DNA of 64,000 nucleotides from UBA3305 sp002373555 (GTDB lineage Bacteria > Bacillota > Clostridia > Lachnospirales > Lachnospiraceae), in contig CAMOER010000007.1 of the NCBI GenBank assembly GCA_946612455.1, forward strand, positions 1 to 64,000, given 5' to 3'. Each line of letters begins with the position of its first letter. Position 1 is the first letter of the stretch. The notes under the pieces are model-generated. The model saw nothing but the letters and a program-made list of their open reading frames with translations, ran no database searches and was not told the origin of the DNA. The position numbers were made by a program, and so were the translations under genes. Below are positions 8,497-17,788 of this stretch, one piece after another.

Positions 8497-10701
8497 TTAT
8501 TTCAGCCGCATTGTATATTTGTTGCCTTTTTTCTTCCGCGATCGTCTGGTGCTCGTCGTGCCGCCGTAACGGTAGTTCCTGCGCCTGCGGGAGCTTCTGT
8601 CCTTTATGGAAAGCACGATGATCAGGATGGTCAGCAGAATGATAATCGCACCGCCGAGGATAAAGAACCAGTAATCCTTCACCGTCTTCACCGTCTTATC
8701 GACCGTTTCCGGATCCGGCTGGGAGATCTTCTTGAGCTGTTTCTTGACGCCGGTCTTCAGGCCTTCGATCCCGCCGATTCCCGCACCGGGGAAGGTATCG
8801 GTCTCTTCTTCGCTTTCTGCCGTTTCATCTGCGGCAGCTGTAGTATCGCTGCTGGCCGCCGCTTCGCCCATGACTTTGACGGTGCCTATCTGCAGATCGC
8901 CTGCATAGTACCGCAGTTCGCCGGCCGCTTTCGCATCACCGTCGGTGACTTCCTCTGAGAAGGAGGCCGTCAGATCGGCGATATCCATGGAGGCCGGAAG
9001 CAGAAGCCATTCGTCCTCGGGGATGATCGCATCCTCGGACAGCGAAGTTACATTGCCGTCGGCATCGGTATATTCCAGTGCGCTGATCTCGGCAGGATGG
9101 ATCATTTTGAAATTGTTGAATCCGTAATCGAGCAGGGCCGTTGTGTCCGTATAGTGCGTGCCGATGCTCTTCATGACGACGCAGATGAGCTGCATGCCGT
9201 CACGCTCGGCTGAAGTGACAAGCGTGTTTCCGGCAAGGGATGTATAGCCGGTCTTGCCGCCGTTCGCACCGGCATAATGTTCGCCGCCGTCTTTCACCAG
9301 CTTGTGCTTCTGCGCGATGACCAACGGTTCCTCGTTCTTGTTGGTCGCCGGAATGGTATAGGTGGTCGCGGTCTCGATCTCCAGAAAGGCCGGATTCTGC
9401 AGACAGGCGCGCATGATGATCGCCATGTCTCTGGCGCTGACCACATGGGAAGGGTTGTTCAGGCCGGACGGATTCATGAAGTTCGTGTTCTGGCAGCCGA
9501 GCTGGACCGCCCGTTCATTCATCAGCGCGACGAAATCTTCGATGCTGCCGGATACATGCTCGGCAAGCGCCTGTGCGACTTCGTTGGCGGAAGCCAGTAG
9601 AAGTGCGTACAGACAGTCGCGGACCGACAGCTCTTCGCCTTCCGTGCGGGCGATATGCGTGCTGCCCTCCTCCAGCTCGTGGGTCGCGCGATAGGAGAAT
9701 GTCACGGTTTCGTCCAGATCGCAGTGCTCGAGTACAAGCAGCGCCGTCATCAGCTTTGTGATGCTTGCGGGATAATGCTTTCCGTCCGGGTCCTTCGCAT
9801 ACAGGACGGCACCGGTCCTGGCTTCCATGAGGAAGGCCGCGCCGGATTCGATGGCGGGCGCTTCAGGCCAGGAGGAAAGGGAAGAATAGTCTGTAAGCGG
9901 TGTTGCGTACGTATTTGCTCTGGCAGGGACCGCGGGGGTAATGATCAGAACCGCCGCCATAACATAGGCCGCTGCCCGTACGGTGAACTGCCCGGCGGCC
10001 TGTCTGCCGATCTTCCGCCAGACGATGCAGAGGCAGAGCGTCAGCACGCACAGACCGATAAACCATTTCGCTACCTGGATGGCGATATCCACCCAGAACT
10101 GCTCCGGCAGCATATTGATCATCAGGCTCGTGGCCGGATCGAACAGCCACAGATCGTTGTCAAAGAAGATCTGATGGAAGATCGTGAAAGCTCTTGTGAA
10201 ATCAGAAGATATGAGGGCGATGAGCACCCCTGTGACAAGAAGGAAAAGGAGTGTGCACAGAATAAAGGAAGATGGAAATGTGCGCGTGATCAGCGACGGC
10301 CTTCTTTTTTCCCTGCGGCCGGCGAGCAGCAGAATGATCATGCCTGCCGCGAATACGGCCAGGCAGATCCTGCGGATGATGATGCCGCCGATGAACAGAT
10401 TCCGGCATTCCGCCATATGGAATTTTTCCTGTTCATTAAAAAATTCCGACTGCGCGCCATCGATCGTGGTAATGACAACAAGATCCTCGCGGTTCCCTCG
10501 AAGATACGACATCATTTCCTTCGTGACATCCATCAGATCATCCATTTCCATCGGGATGTTGTTCAGAACGCCGAGACGGTTGTACTCCTCTTCATAATAA
10601 CCGTAATCACTGTAGGCAGCGATATCGACGGCCGAGATCAGAAGGATCACGATCAGCGCGAAAGCCGATACGGCTGAAATGATACGATAACCGAATTTCA
10701 T
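8497..10701 (-). CDS. D-alanyl-D-alanine carboxypeptidase with N-terminal TIGR01906-type membrane domain
   Basis: The 734-residue protein joins two modules. Residues ~1-240 look like the TIGR01906/DUF1461 integral membrane family: four hydrophobic segments and an EMDDLMDVTKEMMSYLRG/FHMAEC loop. Residues ~285-600 are a serine D,D-peptidase (S11, DacF type) with S313-I-T-K316, S371-A-N373 and K483-T-G485, which trims the terminal D-Ala of peptidoglycan stem peptides outside the membrane. A C-terminal helix (~690-712) and an Arg/Lys-rich tail follow, so the enzyme is anchored at both ends. The start is ATG 10701, six bases after AGGAG; an upstream in-frame ATG at 10752 lacks such a site. A strong minus-strand promoter lies at 10767-10795. 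Confidence 0.9.
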   Translation of the reverse strand: MKFGYRIISAVSAFALIVILLISAVDIAAYSDYGYYEEEYNRLGVLNNIPMEMDDLMDVTKEMMSYLRGNREDLVVITTIDGAQSEFFNEQEKFHMAECRNLFIGGIIIRRICLAVFAAGMIILLLAGRREKRRPSLITRTFPSSFILCTLLFLLVTGVLIALISSDFTRAFTIFHQIFFDNDLWLFDPATSLMINMLPEQFWVDIAIQVAKWFIGLCVLTLCLCIVWRKIGRQAAGQFTVRAAAYVMAAVLIITPAVPARANTYATPLTDYSSLSSWPEAPAIESGAAFLMEARTGAVLYAKDPDGKHYPASITKLMTALLVLEHCDLDETVTFSYRATHELEEGSTHIARTEGEELSVRDCLYALLLASANEVAQALAEHVSGSIEDFVALMNERAVQLGCQNTNFMNPSGLNNPSHVVSARDMAIIMRACLQNPAFLEIETATTYTIPATNKNEEPLVIAQKHKLVKDGGEHYAGANGGKTGYTSLAGNTLVTSAERDGMQLICVVMKSIGTHYTDTTALLDYGFNNFKMIHPAEISALEYTDADGNVTSLSEDAIIPEDEWLLLPASMDIADLTASFSEEVTDGDAKAAGELRYYAGDLQIGTVKVMGEAAASSDTTAAADETAESEEETDTFPGAGIGGIEGLKTGVKKQLKKISQPDPETVDKTVKTVKDYWFFILGGAIIILLTILIIVLSIKDRSSRRRRNYRYGGTTSTRRSRKKKGNKYTMRLK

Positions 10702-10766
10702 AATTTTCTCCTGTTTCTTCGTGTTCCGGAAGCCGTTCCCGGAAAATTGCATACTAAGATAGCGTA

Positions 10767-10795
10767 ATCATACACCAAACGCGTGTATATGTCAA
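10767..10795 (-). promoter_or_regulatory. Sigma-A type promoter for the carboxypeptidase
   Basis: On the minus strand TTGACA (10795-10790) and TATGAT (10772-10767) are separated by 17 bp, close to the housekeeping consensus, about 65 nt before the chosen start at 10701. Confidence 0.75.
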
Positions 10796-10902
10796 AAGAA
10801 ACGGGATTTTGGAACGGTAATCCCCACTTGAAGGTAAAAAAACGGATAAAAACGGATGCGGAGCCCCATTTTTGCACGTTTTTTGGACGCTTTACATTTC
10901 TT

Positions 10903-10931
10903 TTGACAAATTTTACATTCCATGAGAAAAT
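10903..10931 (+). promoter_or_regulatory. Candidate promoter for the transglutaminase-like gene
   Basis: TTGACA (10903-10908) and a weak -10 GAAAAT lie 17 bp apart, 45 nt before the start at 10976. The -35 box sits between two similar TTTACATTTC/TTTACATTCC sequences, which could be activator sites. The rest of the 274-bp divergent region shows no further feature. Confidence 0.5.
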
Positions 10932-10975
10932 TATCATGACGATATCCAGAAACGGTGAGATGCGGAGATACCAGA

Positions 10976-11806
10976 ATGAAGAAGTCGCGATTCTTAAAGA
11001 AAACCGGTGCATGGCTGATCCTGGCGGCGGCTGTCTGCCTGTCTGCCCCCGCTGGTACATATGCTGCGGGAAAGGCAGATGACGGCGTTCCGGCCGGTGA
11101 GACGGCAGTGCTTACAGGCTGGGTGACGGAGGACGGAAATACCTATTATTACGGAAAAGATCATAAACGGGTCTCCGGCTGGAAAAAGATCAGGAAGAAG
11201 TGGTATTATTTCCATAAGAAGACGAAGGTCATGGCGGCGGATACGATTGCCGGCGACAAGAAGACCGGATATTATTATGTCGGCGAAGACGGCGTCCGGG
11301 TGAATAACAAGACTGTCAATAAAGCTGTTTCGCTCGTACGTTCCTGCACGAAAAAAGGGATGAGCGAGTCGGAAAAGGTCGATGCCTGCTTCGACTATAT
11401 TGCGAAGAAGTGCAGATACCAGCACAATAGTGAGCGCCAGTCTGCCAGGAAAATGTCCTCGTTTGCGTACAAAATGTTTGTGACGAAGAAGGGAAACTGC
11501 TATATGAGTGCTTCCGCCGTTGCATACTGCGCGAAGCTGATCGGCTGTCCGGCCAGGGTGACTGTAGGCGGGAATGATAAGACATCCACCGGCCACGGAT
11601 GGGCGGAAGTGAAACTCGGAAAGACGTGGTATGTCTACGATGCCTCCCGCCAGCGGTGGAGCTACGGCAGAGATCTCAGTAAGATCAAGTGGAAGAAATT
11701 CTATAAAATATGGAAAAATACAAGGTATAAAGTGCTGAGAAACATCACCTATTCGCTGGAAATGAAGGGCGGGAAAGCCGTCTGGACAGATGTAACGGGA
11801 AAGTAA
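10976..11806 (+). CDS. Secreted transglutaminase-like protein with cell-wall-binding-like repeats
   Basis: A 276-residue protein with a clear signal peptide (KKSRFLKKTGAWLILAAAVCL, cleavage near TYA-AGK). Residues ~45-105 carry GWV...G.TYYY / SGWKKI..KWYYF repeats resembling choline- or glucan-binding cell-wall repeats. Residues ~115-250 form a transglutaminase/protease-like core with Cys in KKGNCYMSA, His in STGHGWAEV and Asp in VYDAS, the expected triad in order. It should act outside the membrane; members may be peptidases or cross-linking enzymes and the substrate is unknown. The start is ATG 10976, eight bases after GGAG. The next gene follows 26 bp downstream. Confidence 0.82.
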   Translation: MKKSRFLKKTGAWLILAAAVCLSAPAGTYAAGKADDGVPAGETAVLTGWVTEDGNTYYYGKDHKRVSGWKKIRKKWYYFHKKTKVMAADTIAGDKKTGYYYVGEDGVRVNNKTVNKAVSLVRSCTKKGMSESEKVDACFDYIAKKCRYQHNSERQSARKMSSFAYKMFVTKKGNCYMSASAVAYCAKLIGCPARVTVGGNDKTSTGHGWAEVKLGKTWYVYDASRQRWSYGRDLSKIKWKKFYKIWKNTRYKVLRNITYSLEMKGGKAVWTDVTGK

Positions 11807-11832
11807 GCGTTTTGCCAAAAAGGAGAAGAAAC

Positions 11833-12708
11833 ATGAAGAAGAAAGTATTGGGGTTGGTCGTGCTTGCTGCGCTGCTGCTCGTATTGCTGCCGGGGACAGC
11901 CCGTGCGGCGGATTATGAAGGAGAGCGGCAGGATGACGGAAGCGTGAAAGTCGTCAACACGGATACGGATGATGTGATCGCAACATTGTCCCTGCGGCTG
12001 GGGACAGTAAACCCGAAGATTGCTGTTGGCGGGAGCTGGATCTATTTTGTCGGGGAAGTGACCGATTATACGGATTATTCCACGGCAAATTCACTGTACG
12101 CCTATAACTTCAAGACAAAAGAGCAGGTACAGCTGAAGGCGCTGCCGAAGGATTTTGATGTCTACGATGTTAATGAGGTTTACGGCGGATCCGTCTATCT
12201 GACCGGCTGGACCGGTTCGGATGACACCGGACTGTATCGCTGGTATATCAAAAAGAAGAAGTTGAAAGAAGCGGCACCGGACGGCTACGCGATGCGTTAT
12301 AAGAATTATATCGTCTGTGAATCCACGATGGTGCATGGCTCCTATGTGACCTATCCGATCTATATTTATAACACAAAGACCGGGAAAACCGTGACGGCCG
12401 CGGAGAATACCGGCGCTTACAGCTATAAGAGCGGAAAACTGTACATTGCACAGATGCCGAAATTCAAATATCCGGAGTCGAGCAGGGTAAAGTACAAGAT
12501 CATCCGGTATGATATCAAGGCCAATAAAAAGAAGACGCTGAAAAAGAGTGTGAAGGCCTATATGATCGACAAGGTGACCAGTAAGTATATCTATCACCGC
12601 AAAGCCTCCTACCAGGACGGACTTTATAAGATCTCTTATTACAGAACGACCATCAAATCCGGAAAACAGACGAAGATCAGCTTTGCGAAGTATTCCAATG
12701 CGATGTGA
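11833..12708 (+). CDS. Secreted protein of unknown function, propeller-like repeats
   Basis: A 291-residue protein starting at ATG 11833 with AGGAG 7 nt upstream. The signal peptide is KKKVLGLVVLAALLLVLLPG, ending near ARAADYE. The rest shows repeated short strands of the kind ..WIYFVG..., ..VYLTGW..., ..LYAYNFKTKEQ... and ..IYNTKTGKTVTA..., similar to DUF5050-like beta-propeller fragments. No catalytic motif was recognised. It lies in one direction between two transglutaminase-like secreted proteins and is probably co-transcribed with them. Confidence 0.75.
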   Translation: MKKKVLGLVVLAALLLVLLPGTARAADYEGERQDDGSVKVVNTDTDDVIATLSLRLGTVNPKIAVGGSWIYFVGEVTDYTDYSTANSLYAYNFKTKEQVQLKALPKDFDVYDVNEVYGGSVYLTGWTGSDDTGLYRWYIKKKKLKEAAPDGYAMRYKNYIVCESTMVHGSYVTYPIYIYNTKTGKTVTAAENTGAYSYKSGKLYIAQMPKFKYPESSRVKYKIIRYDIKANKKKTLKKSVKAYMIDKVTSKYIYHRKASYQDGLYKISYYRTTIKSGKQTKISFAKYSNAM

Positions 12709-12787
12709 CCGTTTGTGACCGGAATAAGGAAATCCACGAAAGAATCTGCCGGCAAAGCGGCAGGGAACCGAAACGGAGTTTGCTTAT

Positions 12788-15700
12788 ATGAAACGTTTTT
12801 TAATGGCTGTAATTATGATATTGATGACCGCGGTATGCCCGGCGGCTGTATTTGCTGCGGAAAATATTCCGGAGGAAATCACGGCGGAGGCACCGGCACC
12901 GGAGACGGCTGTACTGGAGGAACTTCCGGACAGTGAGGAACTGTTTGAAGGATATTTCAATGAGCAGTTCTACGGGAAGAAGACGAGTGCGCGGCCGGGG
13001 ATGCTGAAGGCAGCGCAGCGGCCGAGAAGAAGCAGCCTGCGGAAATATGAGCAGGTGCTTTATGATGCACTGCTGGCAGAAATCAAAGCGGTTGCAGCCG
13101 GAGAAAAGACATCGACGGATTTTACGATTGAAGTGGAGATCCCGGAACTGGCGGGACGGTTCTCGGCAGCGAATCTTGGTGTTGATGCGATCGTATCGAA
13201 CGGAGCAATCACTGCAGACGCAGCGAATGCATTATATGATAAGCGGGATGCACTGATCAATGTTGAAGCGGTCGGAGATGCGCTCCGGATTGATTTTCCT
13301 TATGAACTGTATTGGTTTGATAAGACGACCGGGTATTTCTACGGAGGTTCAGGTGTCAGTGCTTCGGGATATGGGGAGAACTATGAAATTTACTTTTCCG
13401 AGCCGATGACATACAGCTTCTCTTTTGCTGTATCTGAAGATTATGCTGCTGCAAATTCCATTGAGACCAGAAAGGTCGAAGATGGTACAGTCACGGCATC
13501 TTTCCGCACGGACAGCAATAAAACCACTGCGACAAAGACAGCTGCTGCAAATGCCAAGGCAGTCGTTGCCGAAAACAGTAACTTGCATGACGATGAAAAG
13601 ATCAAGGCGTATAAAGCATATATTTGTCAGGAAACCGAGTATAATCATGCGGCTGCTGACGATGATGACACCCCTTATGGTGATCCCTGGCAGCTGATCT
13701 GGGTGTTTGATGGAAATCAGGATACGAATGTCGTCTGCGAAGGCTATTCCAAGGCATTTCAGTATCTCTGTGATCTGACCACGTTCAATGCAAAAGTGGA
13801 ATGTCGAACGGTTACAGGAACCATGTCCGGCGGCACCGGGGCAGGCAGGCATATGTGGAATGTCCTGCAGATCGGCGGAAAGAATTATCTGGTCGACGTG
13901 ACGAATTCGGATGCCGGGACAGTCGGCGCAAACGGCGGTCTATTTATGGTTGGGAAGAGCGGAAATACACATCTTTCCTATGCCTTCCTGAATGTTAGTT
14001 ATACATATGATAGTGATACCAGATCGAATTTTACAGATGAGGAACGCCGTCTGAATACGTTGAGTTTTGATGATGAAACGTATGTCCCGGATCTGGATCC
14101 GTATCCCGGAAAACCTGCTACCTGCACGGAAGCGGGTGTGAAGGATTATTATTCCTATGAGGGCAGCGACAGGTGGTTTTCGGAAAAGGATGAAGATAAG
14201 CTGATCGAGAATCATACTGAAATTATCCTTCCTGCTGCCGGACATACTTCAGCGGCTGCTGTCAGGGAGAAAGAAATTGCTGCAACCTGTGAAGCGGCTG
14301 GGAGTTATGATCAGGTCGTATACTGCACAGTATGCGGAGAAGAGCTCAGCCGGGTCACGAAGGAAACGGATCTGGCAGAACATACCGCAGGGGAAGCGAT
14401 GGAAGAGAACCGAACTGCGGCGACCTGTACAAAAAAAGGGAGTTATGATCAGGTCGTTTACTGCACGGTATGCGGAAAAGAGCTCAGCCGGGTCACGAAG
14501 GAAACGGATCTGGCAGAACATACCGCAGGGGAAGCGATGGAAGAGAACCGAACTGCGGCGACCTGTACAAAAAAAGGGAGTTATGATCAGGTCGTTTACT
14601 GCACGGTATGCGGAGAAGAACTCAGCCGGGTCACGAAGGAAACGGATCTGGCAGAACATACCGCAGGGGAAGCGGTGGAAGAGAATCGGATTGCGGCGAC
14701 CTGTACAAAAAAAGGGAGTTATGATCAGGTCGTTTACTGCACGGTATGCGGAGAAGAACTCAGCCGGGTCACGAAGGAAACGGATCTGGCAGAACATACC
14801 GCAGGGGAAGCGGTGGAAGAGAATCGGATTGCGGCGACCTGTACAAAAAAAGGGAGTTATGATCAGGTCGTTTACTGCACGGTATGCGGAGAAGAACTCA
14901 GCCGGGTCACGAAGGAAACGGATCTGGCAGAACATACCGCAGGGGAAGCGGTGGAAGAGAATCGGATTGCGGCGACCTGTACAAAAAAAGGGAGTTATGA
15001 TCAGGTCGTTTACTGCACGGTATGCGGAGAAGAACTCAGCCGGGTCACGAAGGAAACGGATCTGGCAGAACACACTGCAGGGAATCCGGTGGAAGAGAAT
15101 CGGATTGAAGCAACCGAAGAGAACGACGGAAGTTATGATAAAGTTGTATACTGCACGGTCTGCGGCACAGAAATGAGTCGCATATCGCAGACGATACCCA
15201 AACACATTCACGCAGCATCGGATCCGGTAATCGAAAACATCGCGGATTCAACCTGCATCAAAGAGGGAAGCTGCGATGCAGTGGTATATTGTGCGACTTG
15301 CGGGAGCGAAATAAGCAGAGAAACCAGGGTGATCGAGAAGAAAGCGCATACGCCAGGGGCTGTGACCGAAGAGAACAGAACGGAAGCAACGTGCGAAGAA
15401 GACGGCAGCTGTGATGAGGTTGTGTATTGTACGATTTGCAAGGCGGAACTGAACAGAGAACATAAAACAATTGAAGAAAAGCTTGGCCATACGCCGGCAG
15501 CGGCAGTAACCGAGAATAATGTGGCAGCGACTTGTACGGAAGCAGGTAGTTATGACAACGTAGTTTACTGCGCGGTCTGCGGGATGGAAAGAAGCCGAGA
15601 AACGGTTCCTGTATATGAAATCGGTCATGCATATGGTTCGTGGACGGTATCCCGGGAAGCGACCTGCAGCAGGGAAGGGGAAGAGAAAAGAGTCTGTGCC

Positions 15701-16747
15701 CATGATCCTGCACATGTGGAAACAAGAAAAACAGCAAAGCTGGTACACACGCCGGACACTGCTGTCAGAGAGAATGTAACAGCAGCTTCCTGCACTACCG
15801 CCGGCAGCTATGCCTCCGTCGTCAGGTGCTCGGTCTGCAAGGCCGTACTCTCCAAAACCACAAAGACGATTCCTGCGATTGGCCACAAATTCGGCTCCTG
15901 GACGTACAAAGATGCATCTTCGCATTCCCGTGTCTGTGCCAATAACAGTACGCATGTCGAGACAGCTGCTCATTCCTGGAGCGCAGGCGTTGTCACCAAA
16001 GCGCCGACAACAGAAGCGGAAGGAATCAGATCTTACACCTGCACTGTCTGCGGTGGAACGAAGACAGAGTCCATCGCAAAGTTGAACGCAGGTGAGCCGC
16101 TCTCGCCGGAATACGCTCCCGCGCTTGAGCAGGAAGAACAGAAAGTTCTCACCATGAAGGGCGACGAAGCCCCTGTCGGCTCATCCTTCAGCCTGCTGAA
16201 ACTGCGGGCAGCGAAGACAACGAAAAAGTCGGTCAAACTGCAGTGGAATTCGGTGAAAGGCGCATCGGGCTATGTGATCTACGGCAGCCCCTGCGGTTCG
16301 AAGTTCAAAAAAATCGCTGAGATCAAAAAGGGATCGGCAAAATCCTTTACGGTAAACAAGCTGAAAAAGGGTAAATATTATAAGTTCTACATCATCGCCA
16401 CCGCGGAATTTAACGGTCAGACGAAGGTGCTGGCCGGCAGCAAGAGCATCCACATTGCGACAGCGGGCGGGAAAATGGGCAACCATAAGACGCTCACGTT
16501 TAAGAATGTAAAGAAGAATAAGCTCACGCTGAAGGTGAAGAAAAAGTTCACCGTGAAGACGAAGCTGTCCGCGGCAAAGGGCGTGAAGGTGAAAAAACAC
16601 CGCGCCGTCTGCTTCGAAAGTTCGGACCCCACTGTTGCAGTAGTCACGAAAAAGGGGAAGATCACTGCGAAGAAAGCAGGCAAATGCAGCATTTTCGTGT
16701 ATGCCCAGAACGGCATTTATAAGACGATCAAGCTGACCGTGAAATGA
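12788..16747 (+). CDS. Large secreted transglutaminase-like repeat protein
   Basis: A 1319-residue exported protein: signal peptide (residues 1-25, FLMAVIMILMTAVCPAAVFA), an N-terminal unknown region, a transglutaminase-like domain around 270-400 (Cys in NVVCEGYSKAF, His in GRHMWNVLQIGG, Asp in LVDVTNSD), then a long repeat region (~480-1080) of 46-residue units each with a CTVCG knuckle. The C-terminus has a fibronectin-III-like domain (~1140-1225; KKSVKLQWNSVKGASGYVIY) and a BIG2-like domain (~1235-1319; CFESSDPTVAVVTKKGKITA). No sortase motif or terminal membrane helix is visible, so attachment to the wall is uncertain. ATG 12788 has GGAG 9-10 nt upstream. It is probably a surface adhesin or wall-associated enzyme. 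Confidence 0.85.
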   Translation: MKRFLMAVIMILMTAVCPAAVFAAENIPEEITAEAPAPETAVLEELPDSEELFEGYFNEQFYGKKTSARPGMLKAAQRPRRSSLRKYEQVLYDALLAEIKAVAAGEKTSTDFTIEVEIPELAGRFSAANLGVDAIVSNGAITADAANALYDKRDALINVEAVGDALRIDFPYELYWFDKTTGYFYGGSGVSASGYGENYEIYFSEPMTYSFSFAVSEDYAAANSIETRKVEDGTVTASFRTDSNKTTATKTAAANAKAVVAENSNLHDDEKIKAYKAYICQETEYNHAAADDDDTPYGDPWQLIWVFDGNQDTNVVCEGYSKAFQYLCDLTTFNAKVECRTVTGTMSGGTGAGRHMWNVLQIGGKNYLVDVTNSDAGTVGANGGLFMVGKSGNTHLSYAFLNVSYTYDSDTRSNFTDEERRLNTLSFDDETYVPDLDPYPGKPATCTEAGVKDYYSYEGSDRWFSEKDEDKLIENHTEIILPAAGHTSAAAVREKEIAATCEAAGSYDQVVYCTVCGEELSRVTKETDLAEHTAGEAMEENRTAATCTKKGSYDQVVYCTVCGKELSRVTKETDLAEHTAGEAMEENRTAATCTKKGSYDQVVYCTVCGEELSRVTKETDLAEHTAGEAVEENRIAATCTKKGSYDQVVYCTVCGEELSRVTKETDLAEHTAGEAVEENRIAATCTKKGSYDQVVYCTVCGEELSRVTKETDLAEHTAGEAVEENRIAATCTKKGSYDQVVYCTVCGEELSRVTKETDLAEHTAGNPVEENRIEATEENDGSYDKVVYCTVCGTEMSRISQTIPKHIHAASDPVIENIADSTCIKEGSCDAVVYCATCGSEISRETRVIEKKAHTPGAVTEENRTEATCEEDGSCDEVVYCTICKAELNREHKTIEEKLGHTPAAAVTENNVAATCTEAGSYDNVVYCAVCGMERSRETVPVYEIGHAYGSWTVSREATCSREGEEKRVCAHDPAHVETRKTAKLVHTPDTAVRENVTAASCTTAGSYASVVRCSVCKAVLSKTTKTIPAIGHKFGSWTYKDASSHSRVCANNSTHVETAAHSWSAGVVTKAPTTEAEGIRSYTCTVCGGTKTESIAKLNAGEPLSPEYAPALEQEEQKVLTMKGDEAPVGSSFSLLKLRAAKTTKKSVKLQWNSVKGASGYVIYGSPCGSKFKKIAEIKKGSAKSFTVNKLKKGKYYKFYIIATAEFNGQTKVLAGSKSIHIATAGGKMGNHKTLTFKNVKKNKLTLKVKKKFTVKTKLSAAKGVKVKKHRAVCFESSDPTVAVVTKKGKITAKKAGKCSIFVYAQNGIYKTIKLTVK
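14378..15067 (+). repeat. Five 138-bp tandem repeats inside the surface protein gene
   Basis: Five units of exactly 138 bp (46 codons) lie head to tail, each encoding EHTAGEA(M/V)EENR, AATCTKKGSYDQVVYCTVCG and ELSRVTKETDLA. Units 3-5 are almost identical in DNA sequence, so they arose by recent expansion. A diverged unit precedes the array (from ~14250) and several more decayed ones follow to ~15990. Confidence 0.93.
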
Positions 16748-16774
16748 CAGGATAAGACATCAGATACAGAAAAG

Positions 16775-16810
16775 GACCGAGGCAGCCGTTAAACTGCCTC
16801 GGTCTTATTT
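16775..16810. terminator. Bidirectional rho-independent terminator
   Basis: GACCGAGGCAG (16775-16785) pairs perfectly with CTGCCTCGGTC (16794-16804), followed by TTATTT; on the other strand an A-rich stretch gives the T-run. It lies between convergent genes ending at 16747 and 16836. Confidence 0.88.
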
Positions 16811-16835
16811 GTGTGGTCTGTAAACAGCTCCGTTG

Positions 16836-17654
16836 TCAGACAAGCTCTTTCATTGTCGCTTCGAAATCTACCCCATACCAAGGTTTGGCGGGATTTTCCA
16901 GTGTTACGGAAATCGTATGCGCAGTGTGGTCGCATGCCTTTTTCAGCGCTTCCTCGAGCGGCAGTCCCTTCATCAGGCCGCCGACGCACACGCTGGCGAA
17001 CAGATCGCCGGTTCCGTGATAGGAAGCATCGATTCGGTCATTCTGATAGCTGAAGTACTGACCGGTCGCAGTATGATAGCCCATCACGCCGGTCTTTCCG
17101 GGCGTCAGTGACACGCCTGTGAGAACGACTGTCTTTGCGCCGAGATCGGCAAGCTTTCCGAGCATTTCCCGGATATAAGCTTCATCATATTCTTCTCTGT
17201 ATTCCATTCCCGTCATGAAAGATGCTTCCGTGATATTCGGAACAATGATATCGGCCATGCCGCAGAGCTCCGCATTCTTCTTCGCGTAAGCCATGTCAAA
17301 TGCAGGATACAGTTTTCCGTTGTCCGCCATGACCGGGTCGATGAAAATGAGCGTGTCATCTGTCTTGAAGCGTGTGAAAAGCTGTTTCATCTGATCGATC
17401 ATTTCTGCTGTGCCGAGATAGCCGGTATAGATCGCATCGAATTTTACGCCTTCGCTGGCCCAGTGGTCGCAGATCGGGTCGATCTGGTCGGAGAGATCCT
17501 TCACGGTAAAGTTCTTGAACATCGTGTGTGTGGACAGCACGGCTGTCGGAAGGATGACGGTCTCCGTGCCCATCGCGGAGATGACCGGCAGTGCGATCGT
17601 GAGGGAGCATTTTCCGAGACATGAAATATCCTGTATGGTAAGCACTCTTTTCAT
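16836..17654 (-). CDS. Pyridoxamine/pyridoxal kinase
   Basis: A 272-residue ribokinase-fold kinase of the PdxK/PdxY group, which phosphorylates B6 vitamers in the salvage route to pyridoxal 5'-phosphate. Typical features are the N-terminal IQDISCLGKCSLT, an FIDPVMADNGKLY loop, IVPNITEASFM, and the catalytic anion-hole motif HGTGDLFASV near residue 225. The start is ATG 17654 with AAGGAGG 8 nt upstream; an in-frame ATG 14 codons earlier lacks a ribosome site. It is a single gene ending at a shared terminator. Confidence 0.92.
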   Translation of the reverse strand: MKRVLTIQDISCLGKCSLTIALPVISAMGTETVILPTAVLSTHTMFKNFTVKDLSDQIDPICDHWASEGVKFDAIYTGYLGTAEMIDQMKQLFTRFKTDDTLIFIDPVMADNGKLYPAFDMAYAKKNAELCGMADIIVPNITEASFMTGMEYREEYDEAYIREMLGKLADLGAKTVVLTGVSLTPGKTGVMGYHTATGQYFSYQNDRIDASYHGTGDLFASVCVGGLMKGLPLEEALKKACDHTAHTISVTLENPAKPWYGVDFEATMKELV

Positions 17655-17788
17655 AGTGTTTTGATCCTCCTTCGTAGTCTGTAAAGAAGATAGCACAGAA
17701 ATGGATTTACTGAAACTGCCAGTTTTTGCGATTTTCGTGGTGCCAGTTATTCCTGGTTCCTGATGCTTTTCTCTTCATGTTTCCAATT

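Noticed and set aside
9655..10677. 340-codon + frame opposite the carboxypeptidase
   Set aside because: Antisense shadow with Asp/Arg/His-rich composition; the minus-strand gene has all S11 motifs.
14249..15211. Minus-strand open frame of 320 codons across the 138-bp repeats
   Set aside because: The repeat length is a multiple of three, so a frame that is open in one unit stays open in all. It is a shadow of the sense gene with no ribosome site; the same holds for the + frame at 14277-15176.
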